A stretch of 64,000 nucleotides of DNA from Aerococcus suis (GCF_900176325.1 NZ_FWXK01000002.1:289853-353852), one strand, 5' to 3'; positions 36,142 to 45,362 are shown, counted from the stretch's first letter. Notes: generated from the sequence alone by a model not told the origin. Program-made: numbers and translations.

Positions 36142-39100
36142 TTAGAAGTTTTTGTTCGTTAACGGGAGTATTTCGCTTTCGATTACATCGGTATACTCTT
36201 GTTTAGCGAATTTTTTCACTCTGAATTTTTTCTGTACTTTCTCCCGATTTTCTTCTAGGTAACGATCTTTATCCATATTCTCAAGGAGATTACTCTCACC
36301 AGTTTGTTTACCTGATTTTTCTGGTTTGTAATTTTCAATCAGATAATACAAATCATCAGGCTGAACATAAAGGTTTTCGGATAAGTTTTGTACTAAATAA
36401 TCAATACGCTCATCAATACGTTTTTCGATTTCACTCGATACATTAAGCGTATTTTCTGCTTGTGCTAGCTCATTACCATCCTTAATAGTAGAGAAGATAT
36501 CTTCAATAATTTCACCTAATTTAGGGTTATTATCTTTAAACTTCGTTAAGTAAGCTTCAGCGTCAACAATGCGTTTGATACGATTTTGACTATCAGGTTC
36601 ATTTACGATCGTTTGCATTAACAGCATTAAGTATTCGTAATCAATTTGTTGCTTGCCTACTTCAGACAACTGATAATCGAAGTCAATCGTTAAGTCATCT
36701 TCTTCATCTTCATCGATTTGTTCTCTAATTTTTTCTAAGGCGTTCTCATACTTACCATGGTAGGACTCTATGACTTCAGGACGTAAGTTGTATTGTTGTT
36801 CAAACACATCTTCGTCAAACTCTGAATATACTTGGATAGCGCCTAAGCTTTTATCAAATTCTTGATAAGCTTTCACAAAGAGTTTGAGGGTATCAACATC
36901 ATCATTGACATCAATGCTCTCTGGGCTAGGCGCAACAGAAATTAAACGCTCATAAGCGTCCTGGAAGCGTCCGTATGACTCATTCCACCCTGGCGCCTGT
37001 ATGGCGCTCTCTCCACCGTTCGAATACAGAATAAAGGCATTTTCGACCGCTTCTTGATACTGAATTGGATATTGGAAAGTCATAATTTGGCCGTATTGTT
37101 TATCCTTGTCGTAGATACGGTTTGTCCGTGAGAAAGCTTGAATTAAATGGTGTGGCTTTGCGGGTGGTCTATCCATGAATAAAATCGCTGTTGAAGGTGA
37201 ATCGAATCCAGTTAATAGACGATCAACCACAATCACAATATCTAATTGTTCACTACGTGTACGGTATATATCTCTTTTCCGTGCTAAGCGATTATTAATG
37301 TCTTGGTTAAAAGCTCTAACCTGTTCTAGGTCATAATGTGTATTGAACGTTTCATTATAATCTTGAATAATTTGTTTATATTGTGATTGACGTTCAAAAG
37401 AAGTTTCTTCTGTTTCGTTTAAAGAATAAGTCACCGCTACTTTTGGGAAGTCTGATACTAGACTCTTTGTTTTTTCACTTATCTTAACGCTTGATTTACC
37501 TTCTTTTACTTCATTAAACAGCTCATAATAGCGTTGTGCATCAGGAATAGAACGTGTGGTTAAAATCGCACTATAGGTATTCCCTGGGCCACGAGTAAGT
37601 TTGAATTTATGTCTTGAGTAATTAACGATTTGGTCAATGACTTTTAGCTTGTGTTCATCGTTTTCATAAGCTTCTCTAGGTAATTTAGCTTCTATTTCTT
37701 GTTCACTCAACCCATCTATATCGATACCGGATTGGTCAAAATAATCTACAATAGAGTTCTTTTCAAGTGTATTAATATATTCAACTTGGAAACCGAGTAC
37801 GGCTTTATCATGAATAGCTTCTTTTACCGTATATTCATGCAGACGTGGGCCATACTGTTCTTCTGTTGTACGTGGCATATCCCCAAATTCATCTCTCGCA
37901 TTTTCCGCAAATATTGGGGTTCCAGTAAAGCCATACCAAAGTGATTTAGGGAAGAACTTCGTAATTTCTTGTTGTTTTTTAGGGGTCACAGCACGGTGAC
38001 ACTCATCTACAACGAACCCTATGTTTAAATTGCGTAATTTCTTTGCGATACGGTCATCTTCTTTGTCACCGTAACGTTTCATGACATAATTTAATTTTTG
38101 TATCGTTGTAATCACTAAGTCACGGTCATTAGCGGTTAATTTTCGCACCAAATCGGATACGTTATCCGTATCATTCACTTCTACAACGTCATTCATTGCA
38201 TAAGATTTAAAGGCAGTACCCGTTTGTTGGTCAAGGTCAATTCGGTCTACGATAAATATCGTTTTATCTAAAGCAGGACTTCTCAATAAGTTTCTGGCCA
38301 CTTTATAAGACGTAAGTGTTTTACCAGAACCTGTTGTATGCCATACGTAACCAGACTGACGTTGTCGTACGGCTTGCTCTACTGCTAAGATCGCATGAAT
38401 TTGATAAGGTCTAAGTAAAATAATGGCTTTATGGTCAGCATCTAACACAGAGAACTCGGTAATCATTTTATGACCTTGTGGAATAGATAGCACTTCTTTG
38501 GCAAAACCTAAATAGTTATTGACTCTATTGTTATTTTTATCTACCCATGAAGTTAAGAACTCTTTATTAATATGTTGGCCATCAGCTGCTGCGATATACT
38601 TCGTATCTACCCCATTTGTGACCACAAACATTTGAAGCATTGAAAAGATACCTGTATATTTACCTTCGTTTGAGTATTTCTTGATTTGTTCAAAGGCTGC
38701 CATATACCCTTCTGAACGATTTTTCAATTCAATCTGAATTAAAGGTAATCCATTAATCAATAAAGTGACATCAAAACGGCGGTTTCGGTCTTGTTCATCA
38801 CGTTTACTTGACGCATACTGATTAATCACTTCATAAACGGAAATCCCACCAGAAATATCTTGTGATTTGAAGACCGTTAAGGAAACTTTTCCTAATTTCG
38901 CATCTTCACGTTGTACAAGGACTTGTGCAATGCCATTTTCCCCTTTTAACCATTCAGCAGCACGATAAAATGACCCAAAGTTTAATTGCGTTTTTACTTG
39001 TTCAAACTCCTTATCCGTTAACGGGACGTCATTTAATTTATCCTTATTATTACGAGTCAGAATTTTGCGGAAATTATCCCATAATGCTTCTTCGTTTCTT

Positions 39101-39192
39101 AAATCTGGCCGATAAGTCCATTGAGATTCACCGTTTATAAGCTGGTCTATCAGCTTATCTTCCATTTCGCTTTCTAATTCAAAGCTTTTCAC
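36142..39192 (-). CDS. hsdR: Type I restriction enzyme, R subunit
   Basis: About 1,016 residues. N-terminal nuclease domain with the PD-(D/E)xK residues in VTLLINGLPLIQIELKNRSE near 150; translocase domain with motif I HTTGSGKTLTSYK near 285, DEAD-like FVVDECHRAV near 395, FTGTPIF near 423 and motif VI-type IQAFSRTNRI near 700; C-terminal helical region. ATP-driven DNA translocase and nuclease of the HsdR2M2S complex. I start at a GTG (39192), because AAAGGAG lies 8 nt upstream; the longer frame has no SD. It follows hsdS after a 98-nt gap holding a hairpin. Looks intact. Confidence 0.95.
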   Translation of the reverse strand: MKSFELESEMEDKLIDQLINGESQWTYRPDLRNEEALWDNFRKILTRNNKDKLNDVPLTDKEFEQVKTQLNFGSFYRAAEWLKGENGIAQVLVQREDAKLGKVSLTVFKSQDISGGISVYEVINQYASSKRDEQDRNRRFDVTLLINGLPLIQIELKNRSEGYMAAFEQIKKYSNEGKYTGIFSMLQMFVVTNGVDTKYIAAADGQHINKEFLTSWVDKNNNRVNNYLGFAKEVLSIPQGHKMITEFSVLDADHKAIILLRPYQIHAILAVEQAVRQRQSGYVWHTTGSGKTLTSYKVARNLLRSPALDKTIFIVDRIDLDQQTGTAFKSYAMNDVVEVNDTDNVSDLVRKLTANDRDLVITTIQKLNYVMKRYGDKEDDRIAKKLRNLNIGFVVDECHRAVTPKKQQEITKFFPKSLWYGFTGTPIFAENARDEFGDMPRTTEEQYGPRLHEYTVKEAIHDKAVLGFQVEYINTLEKNSIVDYFDQSGIDIDGLSEQEIEAKLPREAYENDEHKLKVIDQIVNYSRHKFKLTRGPGNTYSAILTTRSIPDAQRYYELFNEVKEGKSSVKISEKTKSLVSDFPKVAVTYSLNETEETSFERQSQYKQIIQDYNETFNTHYDLEQVRAFNQDINNRLARKRDIYRTRSEQLDIVIVVDRLLTGFDSPSTAILFMDRPPAKPHHLIQAFSRTNRIYDKDKQYGQIMTFQYPIQYQEAVENAFILYSNGGESAIQAPGWNESYGRFQDAYERLISVAPSPESIDVNDDVDTLKLFVKAYQEFDKSLGAIQVYSEFDEDVFEQQYNLRPEVIESYHGKYENALEKIREQIDEDEEDDLTIDFDYQLSEVGKQQIDYEYLMLLMQTIVNEPDSQNRIKRIVDAEAYLTKFKDNNPKLGEIIEDIFSTIKDGNELAQAENTLNVSSEIEKRIDERIDYLVQNLSENLYVQPDDLYYLIENYKPEKSGKQTGESNLLENMDKDRYLEENREKVQKKFRVKKFAKQEYTDVIESEILPLTNKNF

Positions 39193-39227
39193 ATTACACA
39201 CTCCTTTATAATGATTTTTATACAAAT

Positions 39228-39279
39228 ACCTTCGCTACATCAATACTCTTTATCAAAGTGAACTGAATATAGCGAAGGT
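39228..39279. other. Hairpin between hsdS and hsdR
   Basis: CCTTCGCTA (39229-39237) and TAGCGAAGG (39270-39278) can pair across a 32-nt loop. On the minus strand this lies between the hsdS stop and the hsdR SD, without a T-run. It may attenuate or stabilise the message. Confidence 0.55.
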
Positions 39280-39290
39280 GATTTATATGA

Positions 39291-40481
39291 TTATATAAAC
39301 ATGTTTTGTAGCAAGACTTGTTTCATATTTTGTAATTGATCTAATTTACGTTGATGACCGGAGATAGTGTTATCTAAGTGTTTAAAGAAAGAACCAATCT
39401 TTTGTTGTTCTTCTAAATGTGGAATAATAATCGGTAATTTCTTTAGAACATCACCATTTAATTTTGCTCTGCCTCCTCCCACTAACCAAGGAATAAAGTT
39501 CATTGATTTAAGACGAGAAACTAAAAATAAATTATCTAACTTTCCTTCCATAGCGCTTATTACATGTGCATGATTATTCACCCAAACCTCACCAGTAACA
39601 TAGTGTACTGGATAATTTACAAGATCGTTTGCACCATCCTCTGCTATTAAGACAAATTCTCCAATGTGGGTGTAGTCTTTAACGTAATCTTGTATCCCAT
39701 TTGCACCGTAATAGGGTGTTTCTCCTGGAATCCTATCAGATGCGGTAACTGGAACTCGCAAATTGTCATACATTTCTGATACATCTTTTAACTTCCACTC
39801 TTCCCAATCCCCTTCAAACCCAGCAAACCGTAATTTCGGCACCGTTTCGCCTTTACCAGGGAACATTTGCTGTAACAACGCTTCTTTTAGTTGTTTTAAT
39901 TGGTCTAACTTACGCTGGTGAAGAGTGATAGTATTATCTATCTGTCTTAAAAATGTGCCAATTTTTTGTTGTTCTTCTAATCCAGGAACTTTCAAAATCA
40001 TATCACGAATTAGACCAAGCGCTATAAATTTTTGAGTTCCTCCAGCATTTTCTTTCTGAATAAACCGATTAAAAGATGGAGATTTAAGATATTGTAGTAA
40101 CCACCTATTCATTATAGGGTTATAACTTTTTTCTTTAATTAGCGCCACATTTTTAATTGCAAAGTCAGCTCTATCAACAATTACTGGATTACCGATAGTT
40201 CCAATCATTCCAAATAAAATATCGCCGATACTAACTTTAGATCTCTTATTAATCTCATTAAAATCTTCATCAGTTAAGAACGATACATCTGTCATATCTA
40301 AACCCGAACTGGTTAAATTTTTTGATGTCACCATCGGATGCCCTTGGTTAACATATTTTGGCGAAGCATGTGTTCCATCTCTCACATCAGATACTTCTCC
40401 CAACTTACGCTGTTCCCAATCATCAGTAAAGCCTTTAAACCGAAGATTCGGTGCTTTCTGTGAGTCTTTGTTTATACTCAT
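39291..40481 (-). CDS. hsdS: Type I restriction specificity subunit
   Basis: 396 residues with two target-recognition domains, each beginning with a D-D/G-D-WE-KL segment (TDDWEQRKLGEVSD at about 19, EGDWEEWKLKDVSE at about 225) and each followed by a near-identical conserved region: LEEQQKIGTFLRQIDNTIT then HQRKLDQL, and LEEQQKIGSFFKHLDNTIS then HQRKLDQL. These coiled-coil spacers set the distance between half-sites. TRD1 and TRD2 differ, so a bipartite asymmetric target is expected. The start overlaps the hsdM stop by one base. Both halves look complete; the recognised sequence cannot be predicted. Confidence 0.95.
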   Translation of the reverse strand: MSINKDSQKAPNLRFKGFTDDWEQRKLGEVSDVRDGTHASPKYVNQGHPMVTSKNLTSSGLDMTDVSFLTDEDFNEINKRSKVSIGDILFGMIGTIGNPVIVDRADFAIKNVALIKEKSYNPIMNRWLLQYLKSPSFNRFIQKENAGGTQKFIALGLIRDMILKVPGLEEQQKIGTFLRQIDNTITLHQRKLDQLKQLKEALLQQMFPGKGETVPKLRFAGFEGDWEEWKLKDVSEMYDNLRVPVTASDRIPGETPYYGANGIQDYVKDYTHIGEFVLIAEDGANDLVNYPVHYVTGEVWVNNHAHVISAMEGKLDNLFLVSRLKSMNFIPWLVGGGRAKLNGDVLKKLPIIIPHLEEQQKIGSFFKHLDNTISGHQRKLDQLQNMKQVLLQNMFI

Positions 40482-42070
40482 TATCTCAAGACCTCCTTCA
40501 ATGCATCAATGATGTCTTTGGTATCATCTGTTACCTCTAAATCATCAACCATCGCTAAAAGTTCTTTAGAAACTGCTTCAATTTCTTGATCAGTTTGTTT
40601 CATTTCGTCTTTTAAAGCCACAACATCAATTGGTTCAGCTTCTTCAAATGTATCGACATAGCGTGGGATATTTAGGTTGAAATCATTTTCTTCAATTTCT
40701 TCATATGTCGCAACATGTGCGTATTTCTCTATATCTTCACGTTTTAAATAAGTTTCGTAGATTTTATCTAAATGCTTTTCTTCTAATTTATTTTGATTTT
40801 TTGCTTTAGTAAATTCATTTGAAGCATCAATGAATAGCACATCACGACTATCACGGTTTTTCTTCAGAATAACAACCGTTGTTGGAATACTTGTATTGAA
40901 GAAGATGTTTGCTGGTAAGCCAATAACTGTATCAATTGCGCCTTGTTCCAGTAATGCTTTACGGATTTTACCTTCAGCACCACCACGGAATAGTACACCA
41001 TGTGGGAGGACAATGGCCATTTTCCCATCATTCTTCAAGTGGAAGTAACCATGTAGTAAGAATGCGAAGTCGGCTTTTGATTTTGGCGGTAATACTCCGT
41101 AAGAAGCAAAACGTGGGTCGTCTAAGAAACCTTTAGCTGCTGACCATTTTGCTGAATAAGGTGGGTTCATCAATACAGCATCAAAGTTTGTAGGTTCATC
41201 TTGTGGCCAGTCCACATCTAAGGTATCCCCATTACGTAAAGTTTGATTTTCTGGATCTACGTCATGTAGGAACATATTCATACGAGCTAGGTTATAAGTT
41301 GACGTGTTTAATTCTTGACCGAAATAACGAATTGTTGACGCTTCATTTGAATATTTAGCCGCATTTAATAGTAATGATCCTGAACCCATGGTTGGGTCAT
41401 AGACGGTTAAACCTTTCTTATCTTCTTTATTTGCCAAAGCGATGCGGGTCATAAGGGTAGACACCTGGGACGGCGTGTAGAACTCCCCAGCTTTCTTACC
41501 TGAGTCCTCCGCAAACTGTCCGATAAGGTATTCATAGGCATCTCCTAATGCATCCCCGTCATAATTAGCCAAGTTTAAATTGTCTAAAGCTTTCATAACT
41601 TGAGAAATCGTATCGTTTTGTTTTTGTGGTGTAGCACCTAATTTTTTAGAGTTTAAATCAATATCTTCGAATAAATCTTCAAACACGTTTGACGATTGTT
41701 CAATATCACGTAAACCTTGTTGTAGGTGTTCACGTTGGAATGTATGGTTATTGATTTCTTCCATCAAAGCAGAGAATGTTAATTCTGGTTTAATTCGATA
41801 GGACATTTCATAAACCAATGCAGATTGAAACTCTTCGCTAAATTCATCATCCGCATAAGCTTCACGGTACATATCTAAAGCTTCATCTAAATTTTCTGTT
41901 TTTTCTTCTAACATTTCCGATGAATGCACTAGCATCGTATCTGATAAATATTTGTAGAAAATCAATCCAAGTAAATAGTTCTTATACTCACTAGCGTCCA
42001 TTTTTGAACGTAATACATCTGCTGAATTCCATAATGCTTGATATAGTTCTGTTGCTGTTCCCTTAGTCAT
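40481..42070 (-). CDS. hsdM: Type I restriction DNA methyltransferase, M subunit
   Basis: 529 residues. N-terminal helical HsdM domain, then the N6-adenine methylase core: EFYTPSQVSTLMTRIA near 195, SAM motif DPTMGSGSLLLNAA near 226 and catalytic NPPY in AVLMNPPYSAKW near 302. It modifies adenines in the HsdS target and forms the M2S complex. GGAGGATTTTAC precedes the ATG; a TATAAT on the minus strand (42149-42144) is a likely -10. The operon order M, S, R and coupled stops are usual. HsdM and HsdS alone would protect host DNA. Confidence 0.96.
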   Translation of the reverse strand: MTKGTATELYQALWNSADVLRSKMDASEYKNYLLGLIFYKYLSDTMLVHSSEMLEEKTENLDEALDMYREAYADDEFSEEFQSALVYEMSYRIKPELTFSALMEEINNHTFQREHLQQGLRDIEQSSNVFEDLFEDIDLNSKKLGATPQKQNDTISQVMKALDNLNLANYDGDALGDAYEYLIGQFAEDSGKKAGEFYTPSQVSTLMTRIALANKEDKKGLTVYDPTMGSGSLLLNAAKYSNEASTIRYFGQELNTSTYNLARMNMFLHDVDPENQTLRNGDTLDVDWPQDEPTNFDAVLMNPPYSAKWSAAKGFLDDPRFASYGVLPPKSKADFAFLLHGYFHLKNDGKMAIVLPHGVLFRGGAEGKIRKALLEQGAIDTVIGLPANIFFNTSIPTTVVILKKNRDSRDVLFIDASNEFTKAKNQNKLEEKHLDKIYETYLKREDIEKYAHVATYEEIEENDFNLNIPRYVDTFEEAEPIDVVALKDEMKQTDQEIEAVSKELLAMVDDLEVTDDTKDIIDALKEVLR

Positions 42071-42433
42071 GTAAAATCCTCCAAATATAATTTAATGTCA
42101 TCACTTTTATTGTTTAAAGTACATAATTAAATACTATGCATCTATTATAACAAATGTGTGAATGTTTATAGCGCCGATTTGTAAATGTTTCCTAGCCTCT
42201 TGGCATTTTTATTGGCTTCTCTTATTTCAACTTACTTGTGATAATTAATTCGACCAAGAAACTACACAATCTCTGACTTGTTACTCTATTAACTAACTAG
42301 AATCTATCCTGAATAATTCATAGCTCTATAATTTAAGCTGGTTTCTTGAATAAATTAATCGTTCTTGGAAAAATTAGGAATTTTTCTACAAAATAGTGCG
42401 TTCTCGAAGTAGATTTTAACTAAATGAACCTTC

Positions 42434-42796
42434 TTACGATTCTCTTGTTTGTTTGAAGGCATACTTCTCCCTTGTAGACGATTGTGAGGCTAATTGTTTT
42501 CTGCCTAACACCATTTGAAAGACTGGATCCTGTCGTAACAGATTAGCTGACGAGTCTGCCGAATAACCAGCAATCAATTGCATAATGAGCTGTTCTAATA
42601 TCGCTAAATTATCATGCGTGTAGTAAGCACGGTTATCTTTAATGTCCAGAAGTGATTTTGCCAAATCAGAAAACTTGAAGGTATCCATTACTTCTTTAAC
42701 TAAGACTAAACCCGAATCACTCGATAAGCGACCACCTGTATGCGAAATGATGATGTTTGAATTGAATTTTACCTGGTTTTTGTGTAAGCTAATCAT
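42434..42796 (-). pseudogene. IS1380-family transposase, N-terminal fragment
   Basis: 120 codons: NSNIIISHTGGRLSSDSGLV near residue 13, then LAILEQLIMQLIAGYSADSS and LRQDPVFQMVLGRKQLASQS, the characteristic start of IS1380 DDE transposases (full length about 430-450 residues). The frame ends in a short unrelated tail after AFKQT. Fragments of the C-terminal end may continue in another frame toward the left terminal repeat. The catalytic DDE domain is gone. Confidence 0.85.
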
Positions 42797-42871
42797 GAAG
42801 AGAATTCCTTTCTTATGGTTAGTTTAGACACCTTTACCATATCAGAATGGGGTTCTTTTTTCATCACTTAA

Positions 42872-42951
42872 CAGGTGAAAATGAAAAAGTAAATTTAAGC
42901 TGCCGTTAGGCAGTTGGCACATGTTTCAACGAAAAGTATGAATTATTCAGG
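42872..42951 (+). repeat. 80-bp identical repeat, copy 1 (IS1380 right end)
   Basis: Begins CAGGTGAAAATGAAAAAG and ends TATGAATTATTCAGG; identical base for base to 45041-45120. Confidence 0.95.
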
Positions 42952-42987
42952 AAAAAACTTAAGGAAATAATCAAGAGGAATAAAACC

Positions 42988-43164
42988 ATGTTTGCTGATT
43001 TGGACGAGATTGATAAAGATATGATCATTGACTATACAATAGCTGGGATTATAGCTGTATATCAAACTTGGTTTAGAAACAATCAGAACGTGTCTATTGA
43101 TGAGATTTCAGTTAAGCTTTCTGAACTTTCTGCAAATGGATTCAATTATTTCATTAAAGGCTAA
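42988..43164 (+). pseudogene. C-terminal fragment of a TetR-family regulator
   Basis: 58 codons from an internal ATG: ADLDEIDKDMIIDYTIAGII, then AVYQTWFRNNQNVSIDEIS and ending NYFIKG. This matches the ligand-binding-domain end of TetR/AcrR regulators in composition and helix pattern. The DNA-binding half is missing, the upstream sequence being the IS1380 right end. It ends 23 nt before degV on the same strand, so the parent gene was probably the regulator of degV, as in several Firmicutes. Not functional as a repressor. Confidence 0.6.
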
Positions 43165-43187
43165 TGTGAGAAGAGAAAAGAGGTAAG

Positions 43188-44081
43188 ATGATGTCAGAAT
43201 TTATTTTAAGTTGTTGTTCGACTGCAGACTTAACAGAAAAGCACTTCAACAGTCGTGGTATAAATTATGTTTGTTTTCATTTTATGGTAGATGGAAAAGA
43301 ATATAAAGATGATCTTGGTAAGTCGATTTCATATGACGATTTTTATAAAGCAATGAGTAATGGGGCTGAGACGAAAACATCACAAGTAAATGTAGGAGAG
43401 TTTGTAGATTACTTTTCTTCGTTTCTGAAAGAAGGGAAGGATATTTTACACGTATCACTGTCTTCAGGATTATCTGGAGTATATAATTCAGCGTGTGCAG
43501 CAAAGCAACTATTGGAAGCGGAATATCCGGATCGAAAAATATACATCGTTGACTCTCTTGCGGCATCGTCTGGTTATGGTTTATTGATGGATAAACTGGC
43601 AGATCTAAGGGACGACGGATACACACTTGAACAGTTGTATGACTGGGTAGAAAATAACAAACTGAATCTACATCATTGGTTTTTTTCGACTGATTTATCT
43701 TTTTATGTTAAAGGAGGAAGAATCTCAAAGACATCTGGATTTGTTGGAACAACATTTAAAATCTGTCCATTGTTAAATATGGATGAAAATGGAAAATTAA
43801 CTCCTCAACAAAAAGTAAGAGGTAAGAGACGTGTAATTAGTTTAATTGTAGATAAAATGAAAAATCATGCTATTAAAGGTCTTGAATATTCTGATAAATG
43901 TTATATATCTCATTCTGCTTTTAATTCTGAAGCTCAAGAAGTCGCGAGATTAATCGAGGAATCATTTCCCAACTTGAAGAACAAGGTTGAAATAAATAAT
44001 GTTGGAACTACAATAGGTTCACATACCGGTCCAGGAACTGTGGCACTCTTCTTCTGGGGAGACTCAAGAAAAAATAGATGA
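43188..44081 (+). CDS. DegV family fatty-acid-binding protein
   Basis: 297 residues. DegV fold markers: ILSCCSTADLT at the N-terminus, TSQVNVGEFVDYF near 62, the Ser cluster HVSLSSGLSGVYNSA near 88 that holds the fatty-acid carboxylate, IVDSLAASSGYGLLM near 117, and GGRISKTSGFVG near 173. The C-terminal GSHTGPGTVALFFWGD is also typical. DegV proteins (FakB-like) bind fatty acids for FakA kinase. No fakA partner lies here. AGAGGTAAG precedes the first ATG. It is the only complete cargo gene of the IS1380-bounded segment. Confidence 0.88.
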   Translation: MMSEFILSCCSTADLTEKHFNSRGINYVCFHFMVDGKEYKDDLGKSISYDDFYKAMSNGAETKTSQVNVGEFVDYFSSFLKEGKDILHVSLSSGLSGVYNSACAAKQLLEAEYPDRKIYIVDSLAASSGYGLLMDKLADLRDDGYTLEQLYDWVENNKLNLHHWFFSTDLSFYVKGGRISKTSGFVGTTFKICPLLNMDENGKLTPQQKVRGKRRVISLIVDKMKNHAIKGLEYSDKCYISHSAFNSEAQEVARLIEESFPNLKNKVEINNVGTTIGSHTGPGTVALFFWGDSRKNR

Positions 44082-44663
44082 AACCTTTAAACTTCCCACT
44101 TCACATATTATTTTGCATCGATAGCTAAGCTACAACACACATAGAGTGCGTGGTTTCGATACGTCGGGACGATACCTAGAAATCCTTAGATTCCAGCACT
44201 TTGAGCGATTTATCACGTTCATTGATACTAAGGACAAAAGTCTTTATAAAGAGATCAAAAACCGGGTGCTGGTGTCAGTAGTGATCGAGGTCGTATAAGG
44301 GGACACGTTATTACATGCTGGCAAACAAAATTAACCGTTCACCGAAGTAAAAAGAAACTAGATCCACAGCACATACTATTTTGAGTTGCAAAAAGGAAAA
44401 TATCATGGACACACTGGCTTGATGATGCATGATACCGCTCCAACTCAACGGAATTATTATGTCCTAGGGAACTATGAATACGACACCGATTATTATCGAG
44501 CTCAATGAATCTGAGGATATTCTGACGAATAGTATCGGTGGTATAATAAAAAATAAGTGAGCACGGCGACTAGTTTCGTCCAGTAAATGCGGAATAGTCG
44601 TCCACTGAATGCGAAAGTTGTCGTCCATTCCGCTAATTGATTGAAGAGAATAAGAAATTAATC
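44082..44663. other. Insertion-sequence debris without intact gene
   Basis: No open frame over 60 codons with a plausible start. On the plus strand a short run YLEILRFQHFERFITFID near 44190 suggests a transposase or replication protein relic, not identified. Between 44568 and 44625 the motif CGTCCA occurs three times (TTTCGTCCAGTAAATGCGGA, AGTCGTCCACTGAATGCG, TTGTCGTCCATTCCGC); such short terminal repeats occur at ends of IS21-family elements and match the istB fragment nearby. Confidence 0.45.
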
Positions 44664-44695
44664 AAAACAGAGCCCAATATGAGCTCTGTTTTTCA
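44664..44695. terminator. Terminator in the IS21 remnant
   Basis: AAAACAGAGC-CCAATAT-GAGCTCTGTTTTT stem; T-runs on both strands. It follows the minus-strand ORF 44716-44907. Confidence 0.6.
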
Positions 44696-44715
44696 TCTTA
44701 AAATAAATTAATAGA

Positions 44716-44907
44716 TTATTCGTATTCCTTCATAGCTTGTTCAAGGAACTTAGTGGCTAAATTAACCATTTCATCAGCCGAAGGCTGCTTTTCGTCCTCT
44801 AAGTAATAAGGTAGGAGTAACGAGGTAGATTTAAATCGATATCTTCTGGAAGGTATCGTCGAAAATAAAAAAAGAGCGATACGAGTTTCAACTTCAATAG
44901 GAATCAT
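44716..44907 (-). CDS. Small ORF coupled to the istB fragment
   Basis: 63 residues (MIPIEVETRIALFLFSTIPS at the start, ending LATKFLEQAMKEYE). The ATG overlaps the istB TGA (ATGA), and GGAGGG lies 8 nt upstream, so it would be translated by coupling. Small ORFs after istB occur in some IS21-type elements; function unknown. Followed by a hairpin terminator. Could be expressed only if the truncated istB is transcribed. Confidence 0.45.
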   Translation of the reverse strand: MIPIEVETRIALFLFSTIPSRRYRFKSTSLLLPYYLEDEKQPSADEMVNLATKFLEQAMKEYE

Positions 44908-45040
44908 TTCATGCCCTCCAAACCGTGACGCTCTCGCATGGATACTTCACCATCAACTATGATTTGATGAGAATTGTGCTTGATTCGATCCAGAATCGCA
45001 TCGGCTAGTTGAGTGTGTTTGATTTTTTCATGCCAACCTT
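44904..45040 (-). pseudogene. istB: IS21-family helper ATPase IstB, last 45 residues
   Basis: In frame to TGA at 44904: GWHEKIKHTQLADAILDRIK, then HNSHQIIVDGEVSMRERHGL and EGMK. This is the C-terminal signature of IstB/DnaC-like transposition helpers. The N-terminal 200 residues are replaced at 45040 by the second IS1380 right end, so recombination or deletion occurred exactly at that junction. Confidence 0.8.
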
Positions 45041-45120
45041 CAGGTGAAAATGAAAAAGTAAATTTAAGCTGCCGTTAGGCAGTTGGCACATGTTTCAACG
45101 AAAAGTATGAATTATTCAGG
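45041..45120 (+). repeat. 80-bp identical repeat, copy 2 (IS1380 right end)
   Basis: Identical to 42872-42951 over all 80 bases; ends with the terminal repeat and is followed directly by ATCTAT. Confidence 0.95.
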
Positions 45121-45126
45121 ATCTAT

Positions 45127-45283
45127 ATTAGATTGTTAAATCAGAAAAAAACTCTATTTTTTCTCTATAATTTCAGTATCAAAAACAATAAGTTATGAAA
45201 CCGATAAATTAAATAAAAAAAGCCAATTAAGTGTAAATTGTAATTTTATTTTGCATTAAATTTAAGGGATGCTTTGCACTAAT
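45127..45283. other. AT-rich spacer right of the transposon
   Basis: No ORF or recognisable signal between the transposon end and the palindrome before the CDF gene. Confidence 0.4.
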
Positions 45284-45331
45284 AAATCGAGTAGGAGACT
45301 AGCCATTAATGGCTAGTCTCCTACTCGATTT
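45284..45331. terminator. Perfect 48-bp palindrome after the CDF gene
   Basis: The arm AAATCGAGTAGGAGACTAGC plus CATT is followed without spacer by its exact reverse complement. On the minus strand it lies 32 nt beyond the stop of the CDF gene and can act as a terminator, although the trailing T-run is short. The absence of any loop is unusual. Confidence 0.65.
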
Positions 45332-45362
45332 AAAATAGTCCTTTTTTCAATATATAAATACT

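Larger units (their letters stand above)
42308..42951 (-). mobile_element. IS1380-family element, internally deleted
   Basis: Both 15-bp terminal inverted repeats are intact at 42308-42322 and 42937-42951, but the element is only 644 bp, compared with about 1.7 kb for complete members. The transposase is cut after its first 120 codons; roughly 1 kb is missing. Cannot move itself but its ends could still be used in trans. Confidence 0.75.
42308..45120. mobile_element. Decayed composite transposon of two IS1380-type ends carrying degV
   Basis: The left boundary CCTGAATAATTCATA (42308-42322) and the right boundary TATGAATTATTCAGG (45106-45120) are perfect 15-bp inverted repeats. The hexamer ATCTAT stands immediately outside each end (42302-42307 and 45121-45126), as expected for a target duplication. 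An additional identical right end lies inside at 42937-42951. Content in order: deleted IS1380 copy, TetR fragment, intact degV, IS21 debris and the 80-bp right end of a second IS1380 copy. The element is read as an IS1380-flanked unit that transposed whole and later decayed. IS1380 elements are usually reported with 4-bp duplications, so the 6-bp match needs checking. Confidence 0.65.

Noticed and set aside
39291..40481. Phase-variable hsdS by inversion
   Set aside because: The two conserved repeats within hsdS are direct, not inverted, and no second hsdS copy or recombinase gene adjoins the operon.
44085..44300. Rolling-circle replication gene relic
   Set aside because: A short stretch (YLEILRFQHFERFITFID) looked suggestive, but no catalytic motif or continuous frame supports it, so it is left as unidentified debris.
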